A stretch of DNA of 57,500 nucleotides from Stramonita haemastoma (taxonomy: Eukaryota; Mollusca; Gastropoda; Neogastropoda; Muricidae): contig CM060328.1 of assembly GCA_030674155.1 (NCBI GenBank), forward strand, positions 34,539,108 through 34,596,607, given 5' to 3'. Positions 1 through 52,838 of the stretch are shown in pieces. Each line of letters begins with the position of its first letter. The stretch's first letter is position 1. Made by a program: the position numbers and the translations under genes. Below the pieces are notes generated by a model. It was not told the DNA's origin. It did not search any database and saw only the letters and a list, made by a program, of their open reading frames with translations.

Positions 1-283
1 ATACTGGACTATTGGCTGTATTTGTGAATCAAATAATTTAAAAAATAAATGTGCTGAATTATTTTCAAACTTATACAATAAACGCAATATATTCATGACA
101 GCACGCTTTCCTTTACTAACAAGATCATGGCAAGCAAGGGAAAAACTTAATTTGGTTGAAAAGTAAATACCCAAGTATTTATATGCATTCACAACTGACA
201 CTTTGGAATTTCTGTAGAACCATTTTTCCCTCGCTGCCAAATAACCTCCCTTACGAAAGACCACTATATTTGTTTATTTGCTC
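1..283. other. AT-rich non-coding DNA at left edge
   Basis: No gene, repeat or signal was recognised before the poly-G run at 284-307. Confidence 0.5.
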
Positions 284-307
284 AGGGGGGGGGGGGGGGG
301 GGGGGGG

Positions 308-564
308 CGAGACGGGAAGTATGGCTGGTTGTAAAAAAATGAGAGTACCTTTTTAAAAATTTTTGTAACGCTTTTTAGTGCCTGCAATGGTCATTCTTTA
401 TGGAACAACATGTCATGGCAGCCTTTTGTGCATGGGAGAGAGACCGAGACAGAGACAGAGACAGAGAGACGTACACACACACGTACATACACACACACAC
501 GCACGCACGCACGCACGCACGCACCACACACACACACGCACGCACGCACGCACGCACGCACGCA

Positions 565-624
<60 letters not shown>

Positions 625-830
625 AGACAGACAGACACAGCGAGAGGGGAGAGACAGTCAGAGACAGACAGAGAGAGAGAGAGAGGAGGGGGGGGGGGGC
701 GCGAGACGGGAAGTATGGCTGGTTGTAAAAAAATGAGAGTACCTTTTTTAAAATTTTTGTAACGCTTTTTAGTGCCTGCATTGGTCATTCTTTATGGAAC
801 AACATGTCATGGCAGCCTTTTGTGCATGGG
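308..830. repeat. 129-bp direct repeat flanking a compound microsatellite
   Basis: Segments 308-436 and 702-830 are near-identical (both run from CGAGACGGGAAG to TTGTGCATGGG). Each is preceded by a G-run. Between them lie (AGAC)n, (ACGC)n and (CA)n tracts. It may be a genuine duplication or a failure to collapse two haplotypes in assembly. Confidence 0.8.
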
Positions 831-867
831 TAGCTTCAGAAAATGGAATCTGACTGAACTCGTCCTT

Positions 868-1575
868 CCTCATATCCCTCTCCATATCCCTCTCCGTATC
901 CCTCTCCCCATGACCCTCTTTCCATGTCTCTCTCTCTCTCCATGTCCCTCAACATATCCCTCTCTTCATGTCTCTCTCCCCATGTCGCTCAAGATATCCC
1001 TTTCCATATCCCTCTCCCCGTATCCTTCCCATATCTTTCCATATTCCTCTCCATATGCCCCTCCATATCCCCCTCCACATATCCCTCTCCACATATCCCT
1101 CTCCCCATATCCCTCTCCCCACATATCCCTCTCCCCATATCCCTCTCCCCATATCCCTCAGCATATCTTTCTCCATACTCCTCTCCGTATCCTTCTCCAC
1201 ATATCCCTCCACATATCCCTCTCCCCATATCCATCCCCCACATATCCCTCCTCATATTCTTCTCCATACCCCTCTCTATACCTCTCTCCACATATCCTTT
1301 TTTTCCCATATCCCACTTTCCATGTCCCTCTCCCTATCTCTCTATAACCCTCTCTCCATATCCATATCCCTCTTCCCATTTCCCTCTCCGCATGTCCCTC
1401 ACATTTCCCTCTCCTCATATACCTGTCCTCATATCCATCTCCCTATCCCTTCACATATCCCTTTCCCTATCTCTCCACACCCCTCACCATATTTTTCCCC
1501 ATATCCATCTCCTCATATCCATCTCCTCATATCCATCCCCCTATCCCTTTACATATCCCTCTCCATATCCCAGAC
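868..1575. repeat. Pyrimidine-rich minisatellite, CATATCCCTCTCC unit
   Basis: About 700 bp of irregular 12-18 bp units built on CATATCCCTCTCC. Units vary by small indels and substitutions. ORFs across it are translations of the repeat. Confidence 0.9.
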
Positions 1576-1670
1576 TTTATACTGAGTGACTGTTGTCATC
1601 CATCCATGCTATACCTGACCTGGTTTTATATTTTAAAAAAAGGGATGGGTTATGCAACTTCTGTGTTCCA

Positions 1671-1678
1671 ACACACAC

Positions 1679-1717
<39 letters not shown>

Positions 1718-1862
1718 ACACACACACACACACACACACCACACAACACACCACTCACGCACGCGCACGCACGCACACACGCCACACACACACACACACA
1801 CACACACACACCACACACACACGCACACACGCGCGCGCACGCACGCACGCATGCACGCATAG
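1671..1862. repeat. (CA)n / (CGCA)n microsatellite
   Basis: Almost pure CA with ACGC blocks, immediately upstream of the presumed 5' UTR. Confidence 0.95.
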
Positions 1863-1879
1863 CACCTCCCTTTAGAGAC

Positions 1880-2074
1880 TAGTCGGAAGAAGGAGATGAC
1901 GAAGAAGAAAAGAGAAGGAGAAGAAGCAGCATTAACAGAGCAGCAGCAGCAGTAGTAGAAGCAGAGGAAGAAGAAGAGAAAAAAAATCTAGTCTATGACG
2001 ACATTTGACATTAACAAGCTGACTCATCTAGTTGATCGAACATTGCTTAAAAATTACTTGTTTCATTCACTGCA
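1880..2074 (+). promoter_or_regulatory. Probable 5' untranslated region of the receptor gene
   Basis: A purine-rich stretch (GAAGAAG/GCAGCAG type, 1885-1985) runs from the end of a CA tract to the ATG at 2075. No in-frame upstream coding exon and no TATA-like box were recognised, so the transcription start is not placed. The CA tract at 1671-1860 could lie in or near the promoter. Confidence 0.35.
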
Positions 2075-39432
<37,358 letters not shown>

Positions 39433-40690
39433 CACAGTGTACTCTCCTCTGGTCTGGGTTACAGCTGATGGTCTGTGTTGTAGTGACATATTAATATGCT
39501 CTTGACGTTCTTCACTGCTGTTTTTAATACATACCTTACTGAACTCATGATATGTATGTCATGATTTTCTTTTGTGTCTTATTTTTGGTCGTATGATTAA
39601 ACCAAAGCTCACGCAAGAAACGTTGCAGTTTAATTGGAACTATTTTGAATTGATTAGAGGGAGGAGAAATGACCCGAGATGCAAGCAGCAGAGGATATGC
39701 CAAGCAATTCAGTATTTAGCGTTGTGTGTCCACTAGGTTTACAATAGGGGGGGGGGGTATGTTCTCTTCCAAAATTTCATAACAATCCTAATAGGCTCTT
39801 AGCTTATGGACTTTTAATATCTAGCATGCACACACAAAGCGGCAGAGTTTTCTTTTTCTCAGCATAATCCTACCTTTATCAACAACAAAGGGCTATGCAG
39901 GAAATGGGAAACCAAATTCCTGTAGAATCTGGCACTGTTGATGGCGCCCCGCTGATTTACAGAAAACCTTGGTTGTTTGTTTTTTTTAAACAGAAGACAA
40001 ATTGGATTGAATAAAGCAATCTTACCTTCTTTGATGCTGGGAACAATGCACACACATAGAATACAAATTACCATACATTACACTTAGGCATATAAAACAA
40101 TTTGGACATATAAAATAAATTATGTTATGAACGCTTGTGCTGCTGAAAAAAAACACTCATTCTAATGGGTAGAACTGTGTCACTCGCCATAATTAATCCC
40201 CCACCCCGGTGCATCTCGCGTAATTTCTCTGAACAAGAAACAGATGACAGATATTTGGTTTTATTCTGGATATAACTGGAGGGGAGGGGGTTGTCAATAG
40301 TGGTAGTGAATTACTAGTATCAGTCTATGTGTTTTTGTTGTTATCATTTTGGTTTGTTTGTTCTGTTGTTTGTGGGGTTTTCAGATTTTTACCTTATATG
40401 TATTTTGTTTGTTTTGTTGGGGGTTTTAAGGGGGGCAGGGGTTTCTTGTCTGTTTGTTTATTTATTTGTTTGTTTATTTGTTTCCCCCTTCTTACTTGAT
40501 GTTTCCCCCTGACCTTTTTCATCACTTTTCTTGTTGTTATTGCTGTGTTGTTGCTGTTGGTAGTATGTTGTTGAAAATTTTTAGCATTATCATTATTGTA
40601 AGTTTGTTTGCTTCTTTTTTGTTTTGTTATTAAATGGATGGTTTGACATTAAAAAACAGAAAAATAAACAATAAATCCCTGCGAAACCAT
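39433..40690 (+). promoter_or_regulatory. Probable 3' untranslated region with poly(A) signal candidates
   Basis: AT-rich, with no ORF of interest. AATAAA hexamers occur at 40010-40015 and, in tandem, at 40663-40668 and 40669-40674. The latter pair is followed by a GT-rich stretch (40697-40725), the usual downstream element, so it is the better end. The exact end is not shown by the sequence. Confidence 0.35.
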
Positions 40691-43151
<2,461 letters not shown>

Positions 43152-45229
43152 GAGCAATAAAATCACTGGTAATACTTGCAAACCCAAAAGCAAAAAAAAA
43201 AAAACCACCAACCAAAAACACACACAAAAAAAAACTACTTAACATGCTACTGACAAATGGAGTTTCAAAATCAGCTTTGATGAGAGTAAACTTTCTGGGA
43301 AAGCAGCTTCAATGCAATATATTTTTAAAAAGCATTTAAAAATCTGCTTCAAATGCATTATATATATATCAAAAAATCACATCAAGTTCAGCTTAAGAAA
43401 GCTTTAAATGCAATAAGAATGTGCATAAAATTCATCTCAAAATACAAAATAATACACACAAAACTTTTACCCTTGAATAACAGGGTATAGAGGGGGGCAA
43501 CAAACAAAGGGGAGAGCATTAAAGAAACAGCCTAAATGAATAGACCACATACCATATAAACTAATTGTCCAAGAATTTTACACAAAGATAAGGTAAAAGC
43601 TTGATTTCAGCCATGTCCTTAAGGTTGTTAACTGATACAAGAAATGAGCTTACCATACAACCACACTGCTCATTTGAAGATATAAAAAAAATGTGAGCAT
43701 TGCTTGGAATGGCTACAGGCAACTAAACTAATTACACTTTTGCTCACATAAACCTGATAAATTTCAAGCTAAAAAAAAATAAATAAATATCAGATGCCAA
43801 AAAATAACCCTAACCAGCTAGGCTTTTTTTTTAAATTCTTATTCCTTTCTTCATCCTTTATCCCTTATTCTACTTTTTCAAATTACATTTTGGGGCATTT
43901 CTATCGCTTTTGTCCTATTCTGTTTTTTTTTTTTTTTTTTTTTTTTACAGATTTAGCAACACAATTTTGTTAAAAGGCTGCTACAGAGCACATTTGCATT
44001 GACAATAGAAACCAAAGACTACTGGGAGAGATGCAGACACAGCAGTCTGTTCATGGACTGGGAGTGCATATGACTGGGTGAGGGGCATGTCCCCTACTGT
44101 GTCAAAGCAAAAAAGCAAGAATGAAATAAGGTCATGGGACACACCAATATGAGATGCCTCCAACTTTATGCACAATATAGAATTTTTTTTTAAATTTCCT
44201 AAATCAGTTTGTAAAATAATGAAGGGGGAAAAATGTCTTTTTCATGATGAAGAAAAAATTCTTAGAATCAAAATTAATAAAACCTCTAAAATAAGGTAAA
44301 GATCGCTTCACTTTGCTTTACAAGATTCAGTGCTATATAAATTCCATATATTTTTTTCTTAAAACGTAACAGGTAAAGGTGTTCCCATAACCTATGCAGT
44401 TGTTGGGGAGCAAGAAAATCACTGGTAATACTTGCAACCAAAAAGCAAAAAAAAAAAAAACAAACAAACAAAAGACAAAAAAGACAAAAAAACCTACTTA
44501 ACATGCTAGAGTTTCAAAATCAGCTTTGATGAGAGTAAACTTTACAGGAAAGCAGCTTCAATGCAATGTATTTTAAAAATGCATTTAAAGTTCAGCTTTA
44601 AATGCAATATATTATATACAAAAAATATACATCAAGTTCAGCTTAAGAAAGCTATAAATGCAATAAGAATGTGCATAAAATTCAGTTCGAAATACAAAAT
44701 AATAGACACAAAATTTTTACCCTTGAATAACAAGGTATAAAGGGGGACAACAAACAAAGGGGGAGAGCATTAAAGAAACAGCTTAAAAGAATAGACCAAA
44801 TACCATACAAACTATTTGTCTAAGAATTTCACACAAAGATATGGTAAAAGCTTGATTTCAGCCATGTCCTTCAGGTTGTTATCAACTGATACAAGAAACA
44901 AGCTAGACATATAACCACACTGCTCATTTGAAGAAAAAAAATGTGAGTATTGCTTGGAATGGCTACAGGCAGCTAAACCAATTACACTACTGCTCACATA
45001 AACCTGACAAATTTCAAGCTAAAAAAAAAAAAAAATGCCAAAAACAACCCCAACCAGCTCATTACTAAACATGTAAATTTAAAAGCATCATGTAATATAT
45101 TAAAATAAAGGGGGGAGGGGTAATTTTGTATTATGGGAAACAAATCGGTATGAAGATTTGTTGGGTCAGACTTAGCATTATTATGCTTGCTGTTTATGCA
45201 GGAAAAGAAAAAAAGCGAAGTCAGCTAAG

Positions 45230-45505
45230 GGGGGGGGGGCGCAGGCAGGGGACATGCCCCTTGCAAGGAGAGGATTAAATTTATTTTCAAGGAGAGGATT
45301 TTATTTTTTATTTTCCGATTGGGGGGGTGGGGGTGGGGACATGGGGGTTGCAAGGAGAGAGGATTTTATTATTTATTTTCCCATGGGGGGGGGGGGGGGG
45401 GGAGATGGGGGTTTCAAAGGGAGAGGATTTTATTTTTCATTTTCCGATTGGGGGGTGGGGGGGACACTTGGAGGTTGCAAGGAGAGAGGATTTTATTTTT
45501 CATTT
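45230..45505. repeat. G-run minisatellite (unit 2 of array)
   Basis: About four copies of GTTGCAAGGAGAGAGGATTT followed by TATTTTTCATTTTCC and runs of up to 18 G. Similar blocks: 46890-47325, 48680-49080 and 50455-50610. Confidence 0.9.
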
Positions 45506-46889
45506 TCTTATTCCTATCTTCATCCTTTTTTCCGTTATTCTACTTTTTCAAATTACATTTTGGGGCATTCCTATCCCTTTCATCCTATTCTGGGTTTTTT
45601 TTAAAAATATTTTTTATAGAATTAGCAACAGGTTTTTTTTAAGGCTGGGACAGAGCACACTTGCATTGAGGATAGAAACCAAAGACTACTGGGAGAGATG
45701 CAGACAGAACAGTCTGTTCATGGACTGGGAGTGCTATGACCTGGGTGAGGGGCATGTCCCTGACTTGTGTCACAGCAAAAACCAAGAATGAAATAAGGTA
45801 ACAGGACACACCAATATGAGCTATCTCCAACTTTTATGCACAATATAAAATAAAAGAAACATTTTCCTGAATCAGAATTTGTAAAAATAACGAAGGGGGA
45901 AAATGTCTTTGTTTTCATGATAAAGAAAAATTCTTAGAATCAAAATTAATAAAACCTCTAAAATAAGGTAAAGAGTGCTTTGCTTTACTTTGCTTTACAA
46001 GATTCAGTGCTATATAAATTCCATATATTTTATTCGTAAAATATAACAGGTAAAGGTGTTCCCATAAGTATGTTGTTGGGGAGCAAGAAAATCACTGGTA
46101 ATACTTGCCACCAAAATTTTATAAAAATAAAAAAAAGCAACCACACAAAAACAAAAAAAACATACTTAACATGCTAGGGTTTCAAAATCAGCTTTGATGG
46201 GAGTAAACTTCATGGGAAAGCAGCTTCAATGCAATGTTTTTAAAATGCATTTAAAGTTCAGCTTCAAATGCATTTTTTTTTTAATCCACATCAAGTTCAG
46301 CTTAAGAAAGCTTTAAATGCAATAAGTATGTGCTTAAAATTCAGCTCAAAATACAAAATAGGCCTACACACAACTTTTACCCTGGACTGACAGGGTATAG
46401 AGGGGGGCAACAAACAAAGGGGAGAGCATTAACAAAACAGCTTAAAGGAATAGACCAAATACCATACAAACTAATTGTCTCAGAATTTCACACAAAGATA
46501 GGTAAAAGCTTGATTTCAGCCATGTCCTTCTGGTTGTGACAATCAACTGATACAAGAAAGGAGCTAAACATACAATCACACTGCTCATTCAAAAATTTAA
46601 AAAATGTTAGCATTGCTTAGAATGGCTACAGGCAACTAAACCAATTACTACTGCTCACATAAACTGACAAATTTCAAGGTATAAAAAAAATCAAATGCCA
46701 AAAAAATAACCCCAACAAGCTCAATACTAAACATGTAAAGTTAAAAGCATCATGTAATATATCAAAATAAAGGATAGGGATAATTTTCAGTTATTGGAAA
46801 CAAATCAGTAGGAAGATTTGTTGGGTCAGACTTCGTAGCATTATTATGCTTGCTGTTTATGCAGGAAAAGGAAAAGCAAAGTTGAGCTA

Positions 46890-47325
46890 CTGGGGAGTGG
46901 GAGGGGGGGACGTGGGGGTTGCAAGGAGAGAGTATTTTATTTTTCATTTTTTCTGTTTGGGGGGGGGGGGGGAGACACAGGGGTTGCAAGGAGAGAGGAT
47001 TTTGTTTTTCTTTTTTTTCCAAATGGGGGGGGGGGGGGACATGGGGGTTGCAAGGAGAGAGGATTTAATTTTTCATTTTTGTCCAAATGGGAGGGGGACA
47101 TGGGGTTTGCAAGGAGAGATTTAATTTATCATTTTTTCCGATGGGGAGGAGGGGGGGGGACATGGGGTTTGCAAGGAGAGAGGATTTTATTTTTCATTTT
47201 TTTCCATGGGGAGGTGGGGGGAACATGGGGTTTGCAAGGAGAGAGAATTTTATTTTTCATTTTTTCCAATGGGGAGGGGGGGGGGGGGGGACATGGGGGT
47301 TGCAAGGAGAGAGGATTTTAGTTTT
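46890..47325. repeat. G-run minisatellite (unit 3 of array)
   Basis: About seven copies of the 60-70 bp unit with G-runs up to 14. The plus strand is G-rich throughout. Confidence 0.9.
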
Positions 47326-48679
47326 TATTTTCTTTTTCCTTTCTTCATCATTTTTCCGTTATTCTACTTTTTCAAATTACATTTTGGGGCATTCCTATCA
47401 CTTTGTCCTATTCTGAGTTTTCAAAAAAAAAATTGTAGAATTAGCAACACAATTTTTTAAAAGGCTGCAACAGAGCACACTTGTATTGAGGATAGAAACC
47501 AAAGACTACAGGGAGAGATGCAGACAGAGCAGTCTTAATGGGCTGGGAGTGCTATGACCTGGGTGATGGGCATGTCCCCCACTCGTGTTAAAGCAAAAAG
47601 CAAGAATGAAATAAGGTAAGGGACACACTAATATGAGATGCCTCCAATTTTTAAGCACAATACAGAATAACAGAAACATTTTCCTGAATCAGAATTTGTA
47701 AAATAACCAAGGGGGGGAAATCTTTTTTTCATGATAAAAAAAAGATTCTTAGAATCAAAATTAATAAAACCTCTAAAATAAGGTAAAGAGCCTTCACTTT
47801 GTTTTACAAGATTCAGTGCTATATAAATTCCATATATTTTTTTCCTAAAATATAACAGGTAAAGGTGTTCCCATAAGTATGTTGTTGGGGAGCAAGAAAA
47901 TCACTGGTAATACTTGCAACCCAAAAGCAAAACAAAAAATATATAAAAAATCTACTTAACATTAGAGTTTCAAAATCGCTTTGATGAGAGTAAACTTTAG
48001 GGGAAAGCAGCTTCAATGCAATGTATTTTTAAAATGCATTTAAAGTTCAGCTTCGAATGCATATATTATATTAAAAAAAAATCCACATCAAGTTCAGCTT
48101 AAGCTTTAAATGCAATAAGAATGGGCATAAAATTCAGCTCAAAATACAAAATAATGCACACAAAACTTTTACCCTTGAATAACAGGGTATAGAAGGGGGG
48201 TAGCATTAATTAAACAGCTTGAACCAATGGACCAAATACCATACAACTGTCTAAGAATTTCACAAAAAGATAGGTAAAAGCTTGATTTCAGCCATGTCCT
48301 CTAGGTTGTTATAATCAACTGATACAAGAAACGAGCAAAACATAATCACACTGCTCATTTGAATATTTTAAGAAGTGTGAGCATTGCTTGGAGTGGCTAC
48401 AGGCAACTAAACCAATTACACTCCTACTCACAAACCTGACAAATTTCAAGCTAAAAAACACCCAAAAACAAAAAATGCCCCCCAAAATAACTCCAACCAG
48501 CTTAATACTTAACATGTAATTTAAAAGCATCCTGTAATATATTAAAATAAAGGGGGGGATAATTTTGAATTATGGGAAACAAATCAGTAGGAAGATTTGT
48601 TGGGTCAGACTTGGTAGTATTATTTTGCTTGCTGTTTATGCAGAAAAAGAAAAGCAAAGTTGAGCTAGGTGGTGGTGGG

Positions 48680-49085
48680 GAGGGGGAAGGGGGGGGGCAG
48701 GCAGGGCGACATGGGTTGCAAGGAGATTTTATTTTCCAATGGGGGGGGGGGAGACATAAGGGTTGGAAGGAGAGGATTTTATTTTTTATTTTCGAATGGG
48801 GGGGGGGGGGAGAGACATGGGGGTTGCCAGGAGAGAGGATTTTCTTTTTCTTTTTATTTTTTTTTTTTTGGGGGGGAGACATGGGGTTTGCAAGGAGATT
48901 TTTTTTTTCATTTAGGGAGGGGATGGGGAGAGACATGGGGGTTGCAAGGAGAGAGGATTTTATTTTTGGATTTAGGGGGGGGGGAGAGACATGTTGCAAG
49001 GAGAGAGGATTTTATTTCCGATTGTAAGGGGGGAGGGGGAGAGACATGGGGGTTGCAAGGAGAGAGGATTTTATTTTTCATTTTC
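48680..49085. repeat. G-run minisatellite (unit 4 of array)
   Basis: About seven copies with G-runs of 7-14, some units shortened. Confidence 0.9.
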
Positions 49086-50454
49086 TTATTCCTTTTTTCA
49101 TCCTTTTTCCGTTATTCTGCTTTTTCAAATTACATTTTGGGGCATTCCTATCGCTTTTGTTCTATTCTGGTTTTTAAAAAAATATTTATAGATTTAGCAG
49201 CAGCACAATTTTTAAAAGGCTGCGACAGAGCACATTTGCATTGACAATAGAAACCAAAGACTAGTGGGAGAGATGCAGACAGAGCAGTCTGTTCATGGAC
49301 TGGGAGTGCTATGACCTGGGTGAGGGGCATGTCCCCCACTGTGTTAAAGCAAAAAGCAAGAATGAAATAAGGTAAGGGACACACTAATATGAGATGCCTC
49401 CAACTTTTAAGCACAATATAGAATAAAAGAAACATTTTCCTGAATCAGAATTTGTAAAATATCCAAGGGGGAAAAATATCTTTTTTTCATGATAAAAAAA
49501 GATTCTTAGAATCAAAATTAATAAAACCTCTAAAGTAAGGTAAAGAGCCTTCACTTTGCTTTACAAGATTCAGTGCTGTATAAATTCCATATATTCTTTT
49601 CTTAAAAGATAACAGGTAAAGGTGTTCTCATAAGTATGTTGTTGGGGAGCAAGAAAATCACTGGTAATACTTGCAACCCAAAAGCAAAACAAAAACAAAA
49701 AAAACTACTTAACATGCTAGGGTCTCAAAATCAGCTTTGATGAGAGTAAACTTTACTGGAAAGCAGCTTAAATGCAATGTATTTTTTAAATGCATTTAAA
49801 GTTCAGCTTCAAATGCAATATATTTTATACAAAAAAATCCACATCAAGTTCAGCTTAAGAAAGCTTTAAATGCAATAAGAATGTGCATAAAATTCAGTTC
49901 AAAATACAAAATAATACACACAAAACTTTTACCCTTGAATAACAGGGTATAGAGGGGGGCAACAAACAAAGGGGAGAGTATTAATTAAACAGCTTAAAAG
50001 AATAGACCAAATACCATACAAACTATTTGTCTAAGAATTTCACACAAAGATAAGTTAAAAGCTTGATTTCAGCCATGTCCTTCAGGTTGTTAACCGATAC
50101 AAGAAACAGCTAGACATATAACCATACTGCTCATTTGAAGATTTTTAAAAAATGCCAGTATTGCTTGGAATGGCTACAGGCAGCTAAACCAATTACACAC
50201 TACTGCTCACACAAACCTTACAAATTTCAAGCTTTAAAAAATAACTATCAAATGCCAAAAAATACCCCGAACCAGCTCAATACTAAACATGTAAATTTAA
50301 AAGCATCATGTAATATATTAAAATAAAGGGGAGGGGTAATTTTGTATTATGGGAAACAAATCAGTAAGAAGATTTGTTGGGTCAGACTTAGTAGCATTAT
50401 CATGCTTGCTGTTTATGCAGGAAAAGAAAAAAAAAGCCAGGTTGAGCTACCAGG

Positions 50455-50610
50455 TGGAGAGGATTTTTTTTTCATTTTCCATGGGGGGAGGGGGGGGGGA
50501 GGGAAGAGACATAGGGGTTGCAAGGAGAGAGGATTTTATTTTCATTTTGCGATTGGGAGGGGGGGGGGAGAGACATAGGGGTTGCAAGGAGAGAGGATTT
50601 CATTTTTCTT
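50455..50610. repeat. G-run minisatellite (unit 5 of array)
   Basis: Two to three copies, the shortest block. Confidence 0.88.
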
Positions 50611-52136
50611 ATATTCCTTTATCCTTTTTCCAATATTCAATTTTTTTGAAATTACATTTTGGGGCATTCTTATCGCTTTTGTTCTATTCTGGTTTTTAAA
50701 AAAAATATTTATAGATTAAGCAACAGCACAATTTTTAAAAGGCTGCCACAGAGCACATTTGCATTGACAATAGAAACCAAAGACTACTGGGAGAGGTGCA
50801 GACAGAGCAGTCTGTTCATGGACTGGGAGTGCTATGACCTGGGTGAGGGGCATGTCCCTGACTTGTGTCACAGCAAAAAGCAAGAATGAAATAAGGTCAC
50901 GGGACACACCTATGAGATGTCTCCAACATTAAGCACAATACAGAATTAAAAAAAAACATTTTCCTAAATCAGAGTTTGTAAAATAAGAAGGGGGAAAAAT
51001 GTCTTTTTTTCATGATAAAGAAAAAATTCTTAGAATCAAAATTAATAAAACCTCTAAAATAAGGTAAAGAGTGCTTTGCTTTGCTTTACAAGATTCAGTG
51101 CTATATAAATTCCATATATTTTTTTTTGTAAAATACAACAGGTAAAGGTGTTCCCATAAGTATGTTGTTGTTGGGGAGCAAGAAAATCACTGGTAATACT
51201 TGCAACCCAAAAGCAAAAAAAAAACCAAAATCAACCACACAAAAACAAAACAAAAAAACCTACTTAACATGATAGGGTTTCAAAATCAGCTTTGATGAGA
51301 GTAAACTTTAGAGGAAATCAGCTTCAATGCAATGTATTTTTTAAATGCATTTAAAGTTCAGCTTCAAATGCAATAGATTCTATAAAAAAAAAATTCCGCA
51401 TCAAGTTCAGCTTAAGAAAGCTTTAAGTGCAATAAGAATGTGCAAAAAAGTCTGTTCAAAATATAAAATAATACACACAAAACTTTTACCCTTGAATAAC
51501 AGGGTATAGAGGGGGGCAACAAAGGGGAGAGCATTAAAGAAACAGCTTAAACCAATAGACCAAACACCATACAAACTAACTAAGAATTTCACACAAAGAT
51601 TTTCTTATTCCATTCTTCATCCTTTTTCTGTTATTCTACTTTTTCAAATTACATTTTTGGGGCATTCCTATGCTTTTGTCCTGTTCTGGCTTTTAATTTT
51701 TTTTTTAGATTGAGCAACAGCACAATTTTTTAAAAGGTCAGGCTGGGACAGAGCACACTTGCATTGACAATAGAAACCAAAGACTACTGGGAGAGATGCA
51801 GACAGAGCAGTCTGTTCAAGGACTGGGAGTGCTATGACCTGGGTCAGGGGCATGTCCCTGACGTGTCACAGCAAAAAGCAAGAATGAAATAAGGTCACGG
51901 GACACACCAATTCATATGAGATGCCTCCAACTTTATGCACAATATAGAATAAAAGAAACACTTTCCTAAATCAGAGTTTGTAAAATAACCAAGGGGAAAA
52001 ATTATTTTCATAATTAAGAAAAAAATCTTGGAATCAAAATTAATGAAACCCCTAACATAAGGTAAAGAGCGCTTCACTTTGCTTTACAAGGTTCAGGGCT
52101 ATATAAATTCCATATATTTTTGTCTTAAAAGATAAC

Positions 52137-52430
52137 AGGTAAAGGTGTCCCATAACGTATGCAGTTGGGGAGCTAGGCGTCAGAGACCTCAGCTTCTCTT
52201 GGGGCCAGCATATTGAGGGCGGCGTCTGTCTCCTCTCGCTACTTAACCTTTCCTGTCTTTAAAGTGGGTAGGTACCAATTGCGATTTTATACCTGGGTGA
52301 ACTAGGGGACTCTACTGAAGCCCAGACGCACAAAGCGTCTAGTCACCTATCCCAGCGGTAAATCTGTCAACGCTGCTTAACCTTAGCTTGGGGAGAACGA
52401 GTGCTCTAACCACTGAGCTATCCTGCCTTT
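52137..52430 (-). mobile_element. Family-B SINE, antisense, at the right edge of the array
   Basis: A full-length copy whose first about 37 bp (GGTAAAGGTGTCCCATAACG to TTGGGGAGC) belong to the last array unit. The other units contain only that piece. Confidence 0.8.
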
Positions 52431-52480
52431 TATGAGGCAAGGATCTGAAAGAAGATATGCACAAATTTTTTTAACATTAA

Positions 52481-52510
52481 AATTCTGGGGGGGGGGGGGG
52501 GGGGGGTTTG
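52481..52510. repeat. Poly-G run
   Basis: About 20 consecutive G bases after TAAAATTCT. Confidence 0.95.
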
Positions 52511-52684
52511 CTTAATGCGACTTTCCAGTAGTTCCTCCTATCGCCAAATTTTCAAATTTCTGCACTATTTTTTATTATCAATTTTGGTTACTGCTGCAAA
52601 TCCAGCAATTTAAAAGATTTCTTTAAACCATACAAGTACACTGATAACTCAAATTCAATACATTTCAGTGACTGCAATTTTTAA

Positions 52685-52752
52685 CACACACATGCACGCG
52701 CGCACGCACACACCACACACACAACAAACAACACAACACAATACCACACACA

Positions 52753-52823
<71 letters not shown>

Positions 52824-52838
52824 ACACACACACACACG
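52685..52838. repeat. (CA)n / (CGCA)n microsatellite
   Basis: Ends exactly where the antisense family-A SINE begins. Confidence 0.93.

Larger units (their letters stand above)
43152..52174. repeat. Six-unit tandem array of 1.0-1.8 kb units
   Basis: Junctions TTGGGGAGCAAGAAAATCAC occur near 44409, 46083, 47892, 49650 and 51179, giving units of about 1257, 1674, 1809, 1758, 1529 and 994 bp. Shared order: AATCACTGGTAATACTTGCA, CAAAATCAGCTTTGATGAGA, CAAAGCTTTTACCCTTG-like, TTGATTTCAGCCATGTCC, a G-run minisatellite (units 2-5), TTTTCAAATTACATTTTGGG, AAACCAAAGACTACTGGGAG, and a piece of family-B SINE. Units 1 and 6 have internal deletions. Confidence 0.9.

Noticed and set aside
45254..45791. Gly-rich open frames in the tandem array
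   Set aside because: They derive from G-runs and differ in frame between units; no start or splice context supports translation.
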